Assembly (NCBI GenBank): GCA_930367205.1
Contig: OV884012.1
Coordinates: 48,815,239 to 48,879,238 of the forward strand
Direction of reading: 5' to 3'
Length of the DNA: 64,000 nt
DNA from: Acanthosoma haemorrhoidale
Lineage: Eukaryota > Arthropoda > Insecta > Hemiptera > Acanthosomatidae
Part shown: in pieces, positions 1 through 13,300 of the stretch
Numbering within the stretch: position 1 is the stretch's first letter
How the letters are laid out: every line of letters begins with the position of its first letter
The notes under the pieces: model-generated
What the model saw: only the letters and a program-made list of their open reading frames with translations
What the model was told of the DNA's origin: nothing
Databases searched by the model: none
Translations under genes and position numbers: made by a program

Positions 1-173
1 TACCTATCTGGTATTATTTGTGAGGACTAATAAGCAGGTGAGTAACCGCATTTAGCCTACTGTATATCAATTGTAGTCTAAACCACAGAGGTAGGAGCTA
101 TAATCAATACTGTTCATTTCATCTCCACTTTAAACTAGAAACTTTCATCAGCCATTCTCTAGATTCCTACAAC

Positions 174-870
174 TTTTTTTTTTTTTTTCACTACAGGATC
201 CATGTCCCAGACCAGGGTTCCCTCATGGGTCTTGCTCACTGTTGAACAGGGCTCCACTCCATCTTTATCGTGTAACAGTGCCTTTTTGATGAGCACCTCC
301 GATATTACGGCTGCTCAATTAACATCACTCCCCTAGAGATGAAGTTCCCTGGCAGCTCCTTGCACTTCATCACAAAGACGAGGAAGGCTCTATAGTTCTC
401 CCCATTGTCTACCAGCAACCGGCAAGCTATACCGGACAATTGAGCGGAGCATCCGTGCTCATGCTTGTTCCAAAGCTTGATCGGTGAGCACGATATGCTC
501 TGTGGTATCTCTATTCCTGCAATGTGGGTCATTGGGGTCCGCAGCTCTTTTCTGCTAGAGCTTGGAATGAAATCCACCATACCTCGATAGCACCTGGGAA
601 CTTAAGTAGTCAGAGGAGACCCACTTTGCCCACAGTCTATCCTTGGCCTGGGGAAGTACTTCCTTAGTGTACTCTCTTTCGTGATATTGATCCACCTGGG
701 ATTCCATGCCTCGTTGGTCCAGTCACTAAGATGGTCCTTCTACTTCCTAGGTTCTTCTTCAATCATCCTGCTAAGGGGAGGAGAAGCTCTTCCTGATGTC
801 CTCTCTTCACCTTCCTGGAGGACCAAGTCGATTGGCTTTCAAAACTTGCAGCAGTGTCCTTACATATTTA
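174..870 (-). mobile_element. R1-clade non-LTR retrotransposon, 3' fragment (decayed)
   Basis: Read on the minus strand, three frames together resemble the C-terminal end of R1-type ORF2, downstream of the reverse transcriptase. There is a stretch like the 'Y-L-(S/T)-x-x-L-x-G-x-G-x-F' segment (YLSSQVLSRYGGFHSKL), then a zinc-knuckle-like block (DPHCRNRDTTEHIV), then a tail block (NYRAFLVFVMKCKE) that usually reads W-x-x-(V/F)-x-x-F-(V)-x-x-V-(M). The frame changes at least twice and stops interrupt it, so it is dead. A T run at about 174-189 on the plus strand is the expected poly(A) tail at the element's 3' end. It lies in the region into which the LSD1 gene must continue, so it is probably intronic. 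Family assignment comes from recognised motifs, not a search. Confidence 0.6.
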
Positions 871-1283
871 TATTATTTATTTAGATGTTTCCTCAAGCGA
901 AAATAGACATTTTATTGTTAATGAAAATGTATTGATTTGTGGCTATTATGAGGAATATATTTGTTTCTTTTTCCCAGCAGTGATTGTTCTTATTGGTTGA
1001 GAGCATCAACGCCCTTTATATCCTTTTTACACTTCTCAACAACAATCAATAATTCACTGAGAGTATATCATTACATTAAAAGGATATTTTGACTTTAAGT
1101 GAGTGCAGTTGAGTTCCGAATATCCATGGGACCTAAAGAATTCTAAAATGTCTTCAAATAATTCCTGTGCACTACAGAAAAATTATTACAGCCACCACAG
1201 ATGCTTTACTGAAATCTGATACACAAATAAACAAGTACATGAATTTCAATAAAGAGAAAGAAAAGAAGAATTGTAATAATTAC
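871..1283. other. AT-rich intron sequence, no feature recognised
   Basis: This stretch lies downstream of the last visible LSD1 exon, on the minus strand. It has no ORF or exon that continues the LSD1 Tower domain. The next LSD1 exon must lie beyond the left edge of the window. Confidence 0.5.
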
Positions 1284-1374
1284 CTGGTTTTGGTTTTTAA
1301 TGAGCTTCTCTTGTAAATTAACAACATTTGTGTAATGAGCAGCTTGTTTTTCTTTGACATTCTTTTCTTGGAGC
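1284..1374 (-). CDS. Kdm1a: LSD1 coding exon 9 (start of Tower helix)
   Basis: The acceptor is TTTTAG before 1374 and the donor is GTAATT after 1284. The first base completes a lysine codon split with the previous exon. The peptide [20 protein letters not shown] matches the first Tower-domain helix of LSD1, the arm that binds CoREST. It ends in phase 0. No continuing exon is seen to the left in the window. Confidence 0.92.
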
Positions 1375-4300
1375 CTAAAAATATAAAAGTTTTTTTAGAA
1401 TCAAAGTTTTTGAAGATGTTTAAATTTGAACTAGATATTTAAATTAAAATTTAATACGATTTGAAATTTAAAATGATATTTATACGTTGTTAGTTTGTGA
1501 TATTACTTTTGATATAAACTCAAAATTAGCGGGCATAAATGAACTTATTGGTCAAGTGGTCCCGTGGATCACGGTTCGTGAATGGTTGAACAATTATTCG
1601 TTGCGTTATGTCTAATATTAATAGTTATCATATAAATAAAATCAATACTCAAGTATAAATATTTTAATATTGGATTTATTAACTTTAAAACAAGAAAAGT
1701 TATTAATATCCGAGACCACTGGCATTGGAGAATAAAAAGTTAAAAACTCAAGAAGGCAGCGGGAAAGATCCAGAAGTACGGGCCCACGAGAAACAGAGGG
1801 TATAAAAACAAGGAGAGCTGATGGATCGTCCTCATTCATTTTGACCCACCGACAAGACAAGGTGGGCTTGTCCGGTACGATTGTCGGAGGAAACATGAGG
1901 CAGCACCAGAACCACGCTCTGCACACAGACGACAACGAGATATGGCAACCATGCTCCAGGAACCAGAAGAATTCACCAAACGATGCACAACAAAGAAAAA
2001 CTGGCCAGTCGCGATTATAGTAAGGTACATTTTAAATATAGTTTTTAACAGAGTAAAATTTATCATATACGTGCTTAGATGTATATTAACCAAATGAATC
2101 AATTTGTTATTAAACAATATTCCTTTTGCTAGAATTCTTTTTTATATTAACAGAACCTCTATAAAACCTCAGATTAAATTTAAATATAAACAATATAGAT
2201 AAAGAAACGTAATAATATATACAGATATTATAATAGATCATCTCTGCCATCTATCGGTTGTGACCATTGATTATAGACACATATTTAATTCTTAGCTCTT
2301 TAAAGGAAATTTGTGGAGATGTTCGGGTCAGAAACAGGATCTAACCAGGCTCAAAGAGGAAACAGAGGCACTCCTTAAATAAATAGCTATAAAATCCTGT
2401 CTAGCAAACTGAAATAAAGTATGTAAAGTGTAATCTTACTATTGAACCTGCTAGACTTTTGGTACATATTCCACCATCTTCTTTGGCAACCATGGTAGTA
2501 GGCTTTGTCCCAACATAAGATATTGCATCACGGATGATACAATAAATATGAAAAACATTTATAACGTAATGTCATGGACATAAGTCATATATTAGATTTT
2601 AACAGAACATCTCTTTAAACTTTTAATATAAAAACACAGATTGAAAAGGCAAAAAATAGATATAATAATTTGTGTGATTATGTGTTAGTTCAAATAAAAC
2701 AACGGGATTGTGATTAAAAACAAATTAAATGTAAAAAATTCAGTCCTGTTTCACTAACTTTTAAGCATTCTCAAGTCATTATTCAGTTATGATTATTTTT
2801 CTATGGTTAAGGACACATTGAAAGAATTTCAAAAACAATCTAAAGAATAATGTTTTGGAAACCAATAATAGAAATTGCATATTAAATGACATCACAGCCG
2901 ATTTCAATAAGTTTTCATTTATGAACCATTAGGCTATATATAACATATTTTATTAGTTGATTTTTAGTGTCCAACATGGTTTATCAAATAAAATTAAATA
3001 TTTACGATCATAACTCTGAGCAGTTATGGTCAGACTCTATATGAACTCATATAGAGTTCCATAATACAATCTCTTTACTTCTTATATATTTTATAATTAT
3101 ATTTAAAAAGATACAATAAAGTTCATAAATAAATTTAAAAAAAAAAATGCTGAGACTAGTAATTCTTAGTTCAACTAATTTATAAATTTTCTAAGTATCA
3201 GTATCAGCGAGTAGGATTTATAATCAGCCAATAGGCGAATTAGTTCTGAACAATAATAATATAAGGATAGTTACTTCCCAATCAAACTAATTACACCATC
3301 TTATCTGTTTTATTTCTTTTGGTATTCCATACTATGTTTGAGTGCCATAACTTTTCTGTTTCTATTTAAAATATCCCGTTAACCAAAGAATCAAGAAAAA
3401 ATAAGTATATAATTGAAGTGTTTTTTACTATTTCATAATTAAAAATGTTTAGCTTCATAATCTTTTCCTAAGTTTACTCACTTAATCACCCATTCAAGAG
3501 CTTGCCCGAGAGATACGGGCTTACCACTACAGTAGTTGAAATCAAGCATATGAGAAAGATAGCTCGTTGCTTCAAGCAGTCTATTGAATTCAATTTCAAC
3601 CATTTCGTCCTTTTCTTTAGGGATCTAAAAACACAAAAAAACTTTCTAAATATAATTCACAGCAATTAGATGCAGAAAACTTAAATTCAAATTACAATAA
3701 ATCCAAGAACAAAATCTCAAAAATATAAACTACACAAAACAATACTTACTGTTTTCCCACTGGAATCATACAATGGACACTTTTGTCGTATCTTATGAAG
3801 TTCCATGTTAATTTGTTTTGAAAGCACATTAACAGGATTTCCACCAAGACCAGTGACAACCATGGCTCCAAGATCAGCAATATAGTTACCCTTCCTGAAT
3901 GTAGCAATTCGTCCGCCGACACGATCCTAATAGTCAAAATTTTATTCTTCAATAATTTTATAAAGTTTGAAATGTACAATCAACCAGACAGATTATATTA
4001 ACATAAATTACCCTTGCTTCTAAAACAATAACTTCCATTCCAAATTGCTGCATTTGTTGCGCAGCTGCGAGACCAGCTATTCCAGCTCCAATGACAATTA
4101 CACGTCCGTATTTCTTAACAGGCAATGGCTGTAAAAATATTCAGATAATATTTAATCCTCAAACAGAAAATTTTGATGAAATGGGTTGATCTATACCTAA
4201 CATATAACTGTACAGTTTAAAACATTTAAATAACAACATGAGAAATTTCTGTTTTGGTATAGATCCCACAATTATTTCTAATTATTAATAATCGGGAGTC

Positions 4301-7300
4301 GAAACTGGGATCTCTCTAATATCTATTCAGTGGTTCTACCAACTGAGCTAGAAATGGCAGTACTTGAAAATAGTTTATTAGTTAGTTAGTTAGTAAGCAT
4401 CCCTGCATATAGTCTACAAATAGACTTTTCATGAAGAAAGACTGTTCAACAGAATAAACAGGTGCACTAACCAGTGCAACAATCACAATTCTCAATTGCA
4501 CTGGAATATGCGCACCACAGGCTATGAACCCCCCACCCAGATGATGCCTCATGGGCTCGTGTGGAAATCCCATTATGGTATATTGATCCCCAAAAGGAAA
4601 AAAAAAGCTAAGCTCTCACACTGTAAGCACCTAGCTGGCAGCAGAGACACCGAGTGACCCTACATTAATTTTTTGAGAGTCAGCTTGCCAATGTTAAGGC
4701 AAAATCTGAAAATATTTTAGTACATTGTCCCAGATTCGAGTCCCGATCCTGCCTGTATATATTTTGTTTGGATGTTAATTATTATAATTAAATAGCTTCA
4801 AGGCATAACTTATTTAAGGTCATCAGTAATTATACTTAGTAGACCCTTAGGTCAGCAGTTGCTTCAAACCTTTATTTAAGACTCATTCAATGTGTTTTTA
4901 ACATTCATAACAAAATAAAATAGTACCTAAACTCTGCCAAAAGTATTAAAAATTATATAATCCTATTCCATGGTCTACTACATTAATCAAAGTAAATCAA
5001 GATTTGCTACATCCCATCACTATTCCTAATTCTTGCTAAAAATCTCTGGTGATCCATTTCCCTTAATATTGAATAGTTTCATTCAATATTTTATTATAAA
5101 TAACTAGTAGAGTATATGGTATAATTAGTTTGAAAAAAAAATATTAGGTTGTAATTCATAACAAGTTGATTAAGAAAGCAAATTCTTTTAATGCTTTCTC
5201 TCATACCAAGTGGTGGTCATACTAACATTGGTTTGTTAAGCTCTACAAAATGAATCACAATTAGCAAACCCCTTAAAATTCACTAAGAGATCTTTAACAT
5301 ATTATCATTTGACACTATGTTACAACAAACTGTTTCAGGAAAAAGACAAGAGGAAAATAAAATCAATAATTATAATGCAATAATATTATGTGAATTACTT
5401 TTAAACGTTTGAAGACACCAAAGTTAATAAATCCATGACGTTCTAAAAATGAATGAATTCTATGGATTAGATGAACATCTGAATTGTATGGAGATTCTAT
5501 CTGAGCTAAAGCGTTCTCAATTATCAGCTGTTCTTTAGGTTTTTCAATCCATAGTTGCAGCTGAAATTCAAATAAACATTATTGATAAATACATTTTGTA
5601 ATTAGGTGGAGGTGGAATATGATTAAACAGTTAGTAATGTTGTTTAATTTAAAAAAGAAAAAGTTATTATTCTTACAATATTGACATGCCCAAATCTATA
5701 CAATCTTAAATGTAAGTATATAAATCTATCCACACTTATATCAGCAATGGCTACTTACTTCTAAACGTGCCATTATAATAAAACCACAATTTACATTGTT
5801 CAGTTTCCAAATGGCACTAAGCTTCATTTAAAAGTTTGTTCATTTTATTATTGAAATTTTGTAATATAAAGGTCTAATGGCAGCTTTCTTTTGACTCGGG
5901 ATAGGTACATCAGAAAGTGTTCAATTTTAGTATTAAGGTTGGGAGGCGAAACTGGAGCCTCAAAAGTATAGTTGCTTACTGTTGTTGACCGTTATATTTT
6001 GTCTTTAATCAAACAATTAATAATTATACCTGTTTTTTAATATACAGAAAAACTGAAACAATGCTAATTGTTAAAAATTCTTTATTGCATAACTACATTA
6101 CACCTTTCACATGTCACGCCACTACTCCGATTTGGGAAGGCTGATCCAATACTTCCTTGGATCTCTCCTCTTCAGTATTATCACAACTAAAAAGCCTCTA
6201 TGCCTTTACAACCACCTCCAATTCAAATCAGCTGTTAAATCTCGCAATACCCATTCGACCTCTATTTCCCATCGCACAAATCTTTTTTTTACCGTTCCTT
6301 TTTTATCTGTGACACAATCTTTGGGATTCTACTCGTCTATAGAGACTATATTCATCATTTATCAACTCTCCCAACCTCTAAATTTAGACTTTACAAGTTT
6401 CTTATTTCTCTGTAATCCAGCAATTAATAATTTATCATTATCTTTTTTATTTATTTTATTCATTTCCTATTTCAGTGCCTCCCAGCAACCATTTGTGTTC
6501 TTTTGCCCATTGTATTGTAATAATTAATATATTTTCATTATTTTTTTAGTTGCAATTTTTTGCGAATGTTATTCAAATTTACTCATTTATATTTTTTGTT
6601 TTGATCTTATGCTGTTGGTTCATTGAAATCATCTTTTATAAGCTAATCACATCAGGTACATTTTTTTCGTCAGCTAGACATACTTATTTATTCCTTTTTG
6701 TTATTCTTAGAGGACAATGTCCCAGAATAAAGTGTTTTTTTTTTTTATTTCATAACTAACTATAATAAATATCTACTAACCAGCCTGTTCCGAATAACGA
6801 CAAATGTTTTGACAGAAGCAGGTTTCTCAATAGTAATGTCCGGGAAGCATGACGCTTCAGATGAAGTCATTTTGTCAGCAGGTAATCGACTTTGATAGGC
6901 TGCTCCATCAGGACCTAAAACAGCAGTAAAATTAACATTGGCAATCTTAAACTTAATTAAATAACCTTAAAATTTTGAAAATTACAATGTGATGCAGTGA
7001 TTAAAATTATCATTGACAGAACAAATGGTTACTTTGATTTTTTTTATTTATCCACAAAGGGTACCACAATTTTCAACTAATAAAATTTTGTAAATATTAA
7101 CAAAAAATTACATTTATATTAAATATACAATATCTATTTTTGGCTCCCAAAATAGTATTTATGGGAATACCATTGAATTTATTTTTAATGACACCTTTTT
7201 TAAGTCTTTAAATGGATCGATGGGATCATTACATTTACACAGGGAGTAACACATAAATAGATGAAAAACTATTGCCTTTTTCTAAGTAGTGCATTAAATT

Positions 7301-10300
7301 TTAGCTGCACCAATAGTAGCAGCATCATTATAGATGAGAACTTAAGTTAGTTTTGTCTGCTTGCCAAATGAAGTTAAGGCAGTAAGTCTGTCACGGTTTT
7401 GGGTCTTTAATGATATAAAAGATATTATACCTGTGGGATCCTCCTGCTCAGAATCTGGTTCCCCTTCTTCTTCTTTTTCACTTTTTATAGGAGTGTTGTT
7501 AGTAGAATTTGGAACAGAATTAGCATCACTTGTGCTACCTTCTGCCTGCTTTGAACATGAAATAGAACAAGAATAACAAAAAAAAATAAGAGATTAATTA
7601 AGGCATAAGTAAACACTTATTACATACATAATAAAATTAATAACACAGATTATCGGAACTAATAATGAATAACACAATTAAAAAATTATTCACAAAGAAC
7701 GGACATTTAAGTTATGATACAAAAGGTCATTCATCAATTACATATGACAGCCCTCACAAAGGAATAATCTGAGTAAAATTAAAACCACATTTAAAATAAG
7801 TGTTTTGCATAATAGTATAATTAACATTTTCTGAAAATATGAAATAAATAATGGTATGGATATAAACAGACGCCTGATTAAATATGAACTTTTATATATT
7901 TGAACATATAAGAGATACAATTTGAGAATTGAATTCAATTTAATAACCAGAAAACAATTATAGTGTGTATAGGAAGAAATTAAATGTCTGATAATTAACT
8001 GATTGTTCATTGATAAATGACATTAATGAAGCTGCATGTTTAAGGGACTTTCCATTACCGTGATTGGAGAAGATTGCTTTTCAAGTTTGGCCTTGTCTGA
8101 ACCAGTGCTAGAGGTTTCCCCATCCTCATAAAACATTTGAAAATTTTCACCAGCGAATTCTCCAGTAGAATCGATCTATGAAAAAAAAAAAGTTAAATTT
8201 AAAGATAATGCAACAATTAAATTTATTCGTCATCAATAAAAAATTGTTCAACTTTTAAGATTATTATGTAACCAAAAGCTCCAGCACCTTTTTCACACAG
8301 AATATACACCATTCTTATGTGATGAATTGGGCCTATTCCTAATGCTGTTTATGTTTATTAAAAATATGAAGATCTAGACATATGATCTATGATTTCCATA
8401 TGCTATTTTACATAAACAGCTTCATTTTAATTGGTTAATAAAAATGATTTACGAAATATATAGTAAAAACAGATGAGGACCACAGATGAGTATAGTACTG
8501 GACCACTGTCTTCCTATCAACATCACATGTTATTAGCTTCCTGTTATATTTAAACACAAACAATGCCAACCTAATCGCTTAAGGATACAACACTTCCTTA
8601 AATAAAAGCTAAGTATTGAGTGGCCAACAACAGTATATCTTCTTAAAAGTATTATCAAAATTATCAATGAGAACTAAAATTAATTTTAGATCAGATTTTA
8701 ATTTATGAAATTCCTGCAGCATCAGGAATATTGAAATTATGAAAAGGAAATAAGATAGTAATAAGTTTGATCTTCCTGACAAACTTGTTTTTTTATGTAT
8801 ACATATTTTTTAACATAAATTATAAGTATGTACCTTCTTTTGTAATTATTATAGGCACTTTGCAATGATACCACCTCACAGAGCCAAGCCTAGTGTTCAA
8901 CGAGTGGACAATGGGCAAGCCAATAATTACACTGTGTAATGTAAACAAACATTAGTATTATTATTAACAAAGATTTGAGAGTCAATCGCTCTGAAAGTAA
9001 TTTTTTTTTTTTTTTCCCAAACCCCTTTAAATTTTAATACTATGTGTAAAAATATGAACAGAGAATTGACAAATTTTTCTTCTCATTCTGCTATGCACAG
9101 ATGCATTTGAAGGAGGTTGGGTTACTTAACAATGCAGGTTGTGGTTAAAAATACAATGAAGGGAATATAATGCTAGGTGGTGGGGGTCACCTTCAGTTGG
9201 GAGAAAAACTTACAAACTAAAACCTAAACCTAGAACCTAAGACTACAGCGTCCTGCCATCGATAGGGGATAGTGTTAAACACCGGATTTGTAAGGTATTG
9301 CAAGGAGCCGAAAAATTTGATATGCCTACGTTGGATGAATTCATCCACCGTAGGCAGCTCAAATATCTAATGAAGCTCACTGTTGCTCCGCTGCTCGAAT
9401 GAAGTACCTCTGACCACTTTCATCAGTATACCGTTTTGGAATTGTTGGAGTCGCCGAGCTGTCGTATACGTCAGATAACGAAAAAGTGGTGCACCATACA
9501 GCAGAGTAGGCCTGAGTATGCTCTTGTAGATAAATAGCTTGAGACACAGTGGTAGATTGGAGGAAGTCAATAAATGCGTAAGCCGGTAAGACTTCGTGCG
9601 AGTATGCTTCAACTTCTTTGTAAAATGGTTACTAAAATGGAGGTGTCTGTCCATTTTAATTCCCAGATATATTAGGTTGTTGGCTGGTGAATTTTCCTCC
9701 GTTCCTACTATGTAGCTAGTAGGTAGTGGGCTTTTTCCCTTTTGAAAAGAGAAAATTACAGTCAGTTTTACCCGCATTTACAGAGATATTGAGTCTCCCC
9801 AATCTCTCACTGATCTGGTTACAGGCTACTTCAGCCTGTCTTAGAGCTACCTTGGCGCTCATGCTGCTACTGTACACCGCTATGTCATCTGCGAAAGCAG
9901 TAACTGAGGTATTTTTGTACCGGGCTCCGACGTGTATACGTTGAATAGTACAGGGGATAAGACGGCTCCTTGGGGTACTCCACAGGTCAGTGGCACAACT
10001 TCGGAGAAGCTATAACCCACCCGCACCTGCAACGATCTGTTTTTCAGGAAGCTAGCCAGAATTGAATAGAGTTGTTCCGGGCATTCCCTTTCGCAGAGCA
10101 TTTGACACAGTGTCCCGTGAGACACCGAGTCAAATGCTTGGGTGCAGTCAATAGAAATCATAGCCGTGGCTATGTTTCTATTCATGTTTTGGCTAACTTC
10201 TGACTGTACCTTCAGAAGGGGATGCTCTGCGCTCATACTGGATTGAAATCCAGTCTGTTCTGGCGGACTGATGTCGTTTTCTGAGCAGTAATCTTTGAGA

Positions 10301-13300
10301 TAATTCAAAAGAATTTTCTCAACAATTTTCCCCATTTGAGGTAGCAAACTGATCGGGCGGTAGTGGGCTGGGTGATCTCTGCTCTTAGCTGGGTTTAGTA
10401 ATGGGAACAAGATGACTTGTTTCCATGTGTCAGGAAAGTACCGCAATCTTATACAAGAGTTGTTAAGTTGTAAAAATTTGTGCGTGAGTTGAATTATAAT
10501 GATAATAATACTAAAAATAACTGCAGGATCCAAGCTAGTAACATACTCAGCACTAATTGTGTGACTGAGATATGGGAATTGCTAACATTTTACTTAATCG
10601 GAGTGATATTCAATCTGATATATATCCTTTTAATTATGCACAAAATAGTGCATTGTTCAACTTAGTTATAATCCTGTGTAGTGAAGCACTAACAATAATT
10701 GTGCCATAGATATGCTTACTTTAGCACTAATGTGATCCTATTCTTAATAGGCAGATGATAAAATATTTATGACTATCATAAGAATATTTCAGTGCTCAAT
10801 CTTGTCTGGTTTGTCATTATTTGTTATTGCCAATGATTATTTTAGCCATGGATCATTTTGAACAAAATCTCTCTCAATTGATATTTTAATGACAATAAAA
10901 GAACCAGAATACCAATATCAATCAATGCCAAAGTCAGTCTGTTCATAAAATAATTCAAGTGATTTTACTGTGAAGCAAAAGTATGATGCAGCAGCATGTT
11001 TGGACCACTTGGGCTAGAGAGGAGGAAGCTTGGCTTTACAATGCACCCCAGGACAATCTTCTCCAAACAGTGGTTGCGTCACCATAGTTGATGTTGTAAA
11101 ACTCGTTTCAAAGACGATGTCACATTAGATGGTGCAAACAATGGAACAACACTATGCAATAATGTTCTGCGCCAAACTTGGTATAAGTTATATCGATACC
11201 AATTAATTCATACAACAAGCCTTAGTGGGCTCTACTCTGTCGTCTTCTCAAGCTTTGAGTTGGTTGAAAACGTTTAAGGAGGGCCAGGAACAGGTGACCA
11301 ACAACCCCCGCTCTGATAGACCATCAATCAGCCACACCAACAAAAATGTGACTCATGTGTTTGATTTGTTGAATTCTGACCATCAAATGAGTGTTAGGAT
11401 GATTGCACAGACAAATAGGATTTTGACACACTTTGTCGACACCCGTCAAAAGGAGTTTGACAGACGAGTAGATGGACCAGTAATAAACTTCCTTTCCCCC
11501 CCCCCCCAGGTACTGAAGGGCTTTTAGCAAGTAGAGAATTAAACAGGTCAGTCTTACTTTGGACCTGGGGATATACCCGATGTAGCAGGTATGAAGGTGT
11601 GAAGTTTGACAAACTCGCTTGATGAAAGGAGGTGTGTAGAAACACCCTTTTTACACTGAGTTGAAAATAGGTTGACAGAGAGCTCAGAGTACAGGTTGGG
11701 GCACCATAACAACCCTTTTCCAAGATAAAATATAACCCCCATCCGCTCACAGAAGGGGGAAAACAAGTCAGTTCGAGAGAGTGCTCTAGGAGAAGGGATA
11801 GAGAAGACCACCTCTTTTCGAGAGAGGAAGGGATTGTGGACAGATGGGCTAGATAGACCCTTTGTTTTTTCAATGAAGACACCAATATATTGTAAGAGAC
11901 AATGTGTATTAATATATAGTTTATAAGTTTAATGTAATCATACATAATTTCACTCTTTTTATTCATTTAATTAATTAAAAAATATATATATTTTTAGCAA
12001 TGTAAATACATCATTTATTTTATCGTAAATTCTATTTTACTATAAAAATCAATCAATCAAGGGACAAAATCAAATCAATATTAATCAACTTTATTTTATA
12101 ACAAATGTAGTACGCTCAGTTTGATAGAGTAATCAAATCTAGTAGTTTAAATGATTAAATGGCATCCCAAATAAATTCACTTTTATTAAATAAATTGTTT
12201 TACTTAAGAGGAGAGCCATGGTTCTCTGGATAAAACAGGTGAAAATATAAGTGTATCGATAGATAGATATTTTCATACATTTTTATGAGTATAGGTATTC
12301 AAAGTATATTTGCCCTCGAAACTGAACATTGTAGACCAACACATTAGTATTTTACACAAGGAAAAAAATTAATAACAATTTTAAACTATGGAAATAAAAA
12401 CAAATCAAAGGTCTTGATAAATTTTTGGCTTCAGCCTCTGCTGGATTGGTTGGCCTAGGCCTAGATGGAAGAAGACTAGCCCTGAAGACAATTACAGACT
12501 GTCATGGTACTTCTTTGTAAGTTCTTCTATACAATGAGATATTGGTTGAATTCTCAATTCTAAATGAATTTGGTTATGCCTGTCGAGCCAACGTACCCCA
12601 GCACGAACTGGAGTAAACTGCTCTGAAGTGTTGGCAGTCTTGTCCTAATGTACCTGCTAGAGCACTTCCAACCCAAGTGAGTACTGGCAGTATGTGTGTC
12701 TTGTAAAATAATGTTGTACGAGTATATTTTAGTGATGTATGTCTGTTGATGAGTGAGTACAGTTGCTATAGACAGCTATTAGCTCGTAGTTTGTACATTG
12801 CATTTAGAATACCAATAAGATCTTCCAAAAGTTTTGAACTGCAGAATGTTGCAGGTTTGAGCTATCATAAAGTAACCATCAATCATGTAGTAACCTGTAC
12901 CACTAAATATTTATGTTATATCATTTAATACAACACTTGAGAATAAAATTACGAACAGATGCATTGATTTCATCTTAATATATTGTTATTAACTGTTCTA
13001 TGAATTTTAAAATAGTATGATTTACCCTATATTCTTAAAATTAAACTTTTTATTCAGTACAATCATAACTTTAATAAAAGATGAATTTTTTATGGTGATT
13101 GAAATTTAAACTAAGTGGTGTTAAAGCGGCCAACTACAATAACCGATGAGGTGTAATATTATCATTGATTTAAAAAAATTATTGGCTAAAAAGACAGACA
13201 TAGACATTTTTTTTTAAATTAGTTTAATGCCATTGTGCACTCTATGTAAAGAAACTATAAAGGTTTCTGTTCATTTCACACAACGGTTCAAACAGACATT

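Noticed and set aside
1..190. Next LSD1 exon at the left edge
   Set aside because: A short piece near 1-40 has splice-like borders, but its peptide does not match the LSD1 Tower domain.
4293..4359. Functional tRNA gene
   Set aside because: D-arm is good, but the acceptor stem does not pair and the T-arm is irregular.
11394..11966. 190-codon open frame on the minus strand
   Set aside because: It overlaps the mariner relic and an unknown repeat; no domain and no splice context.
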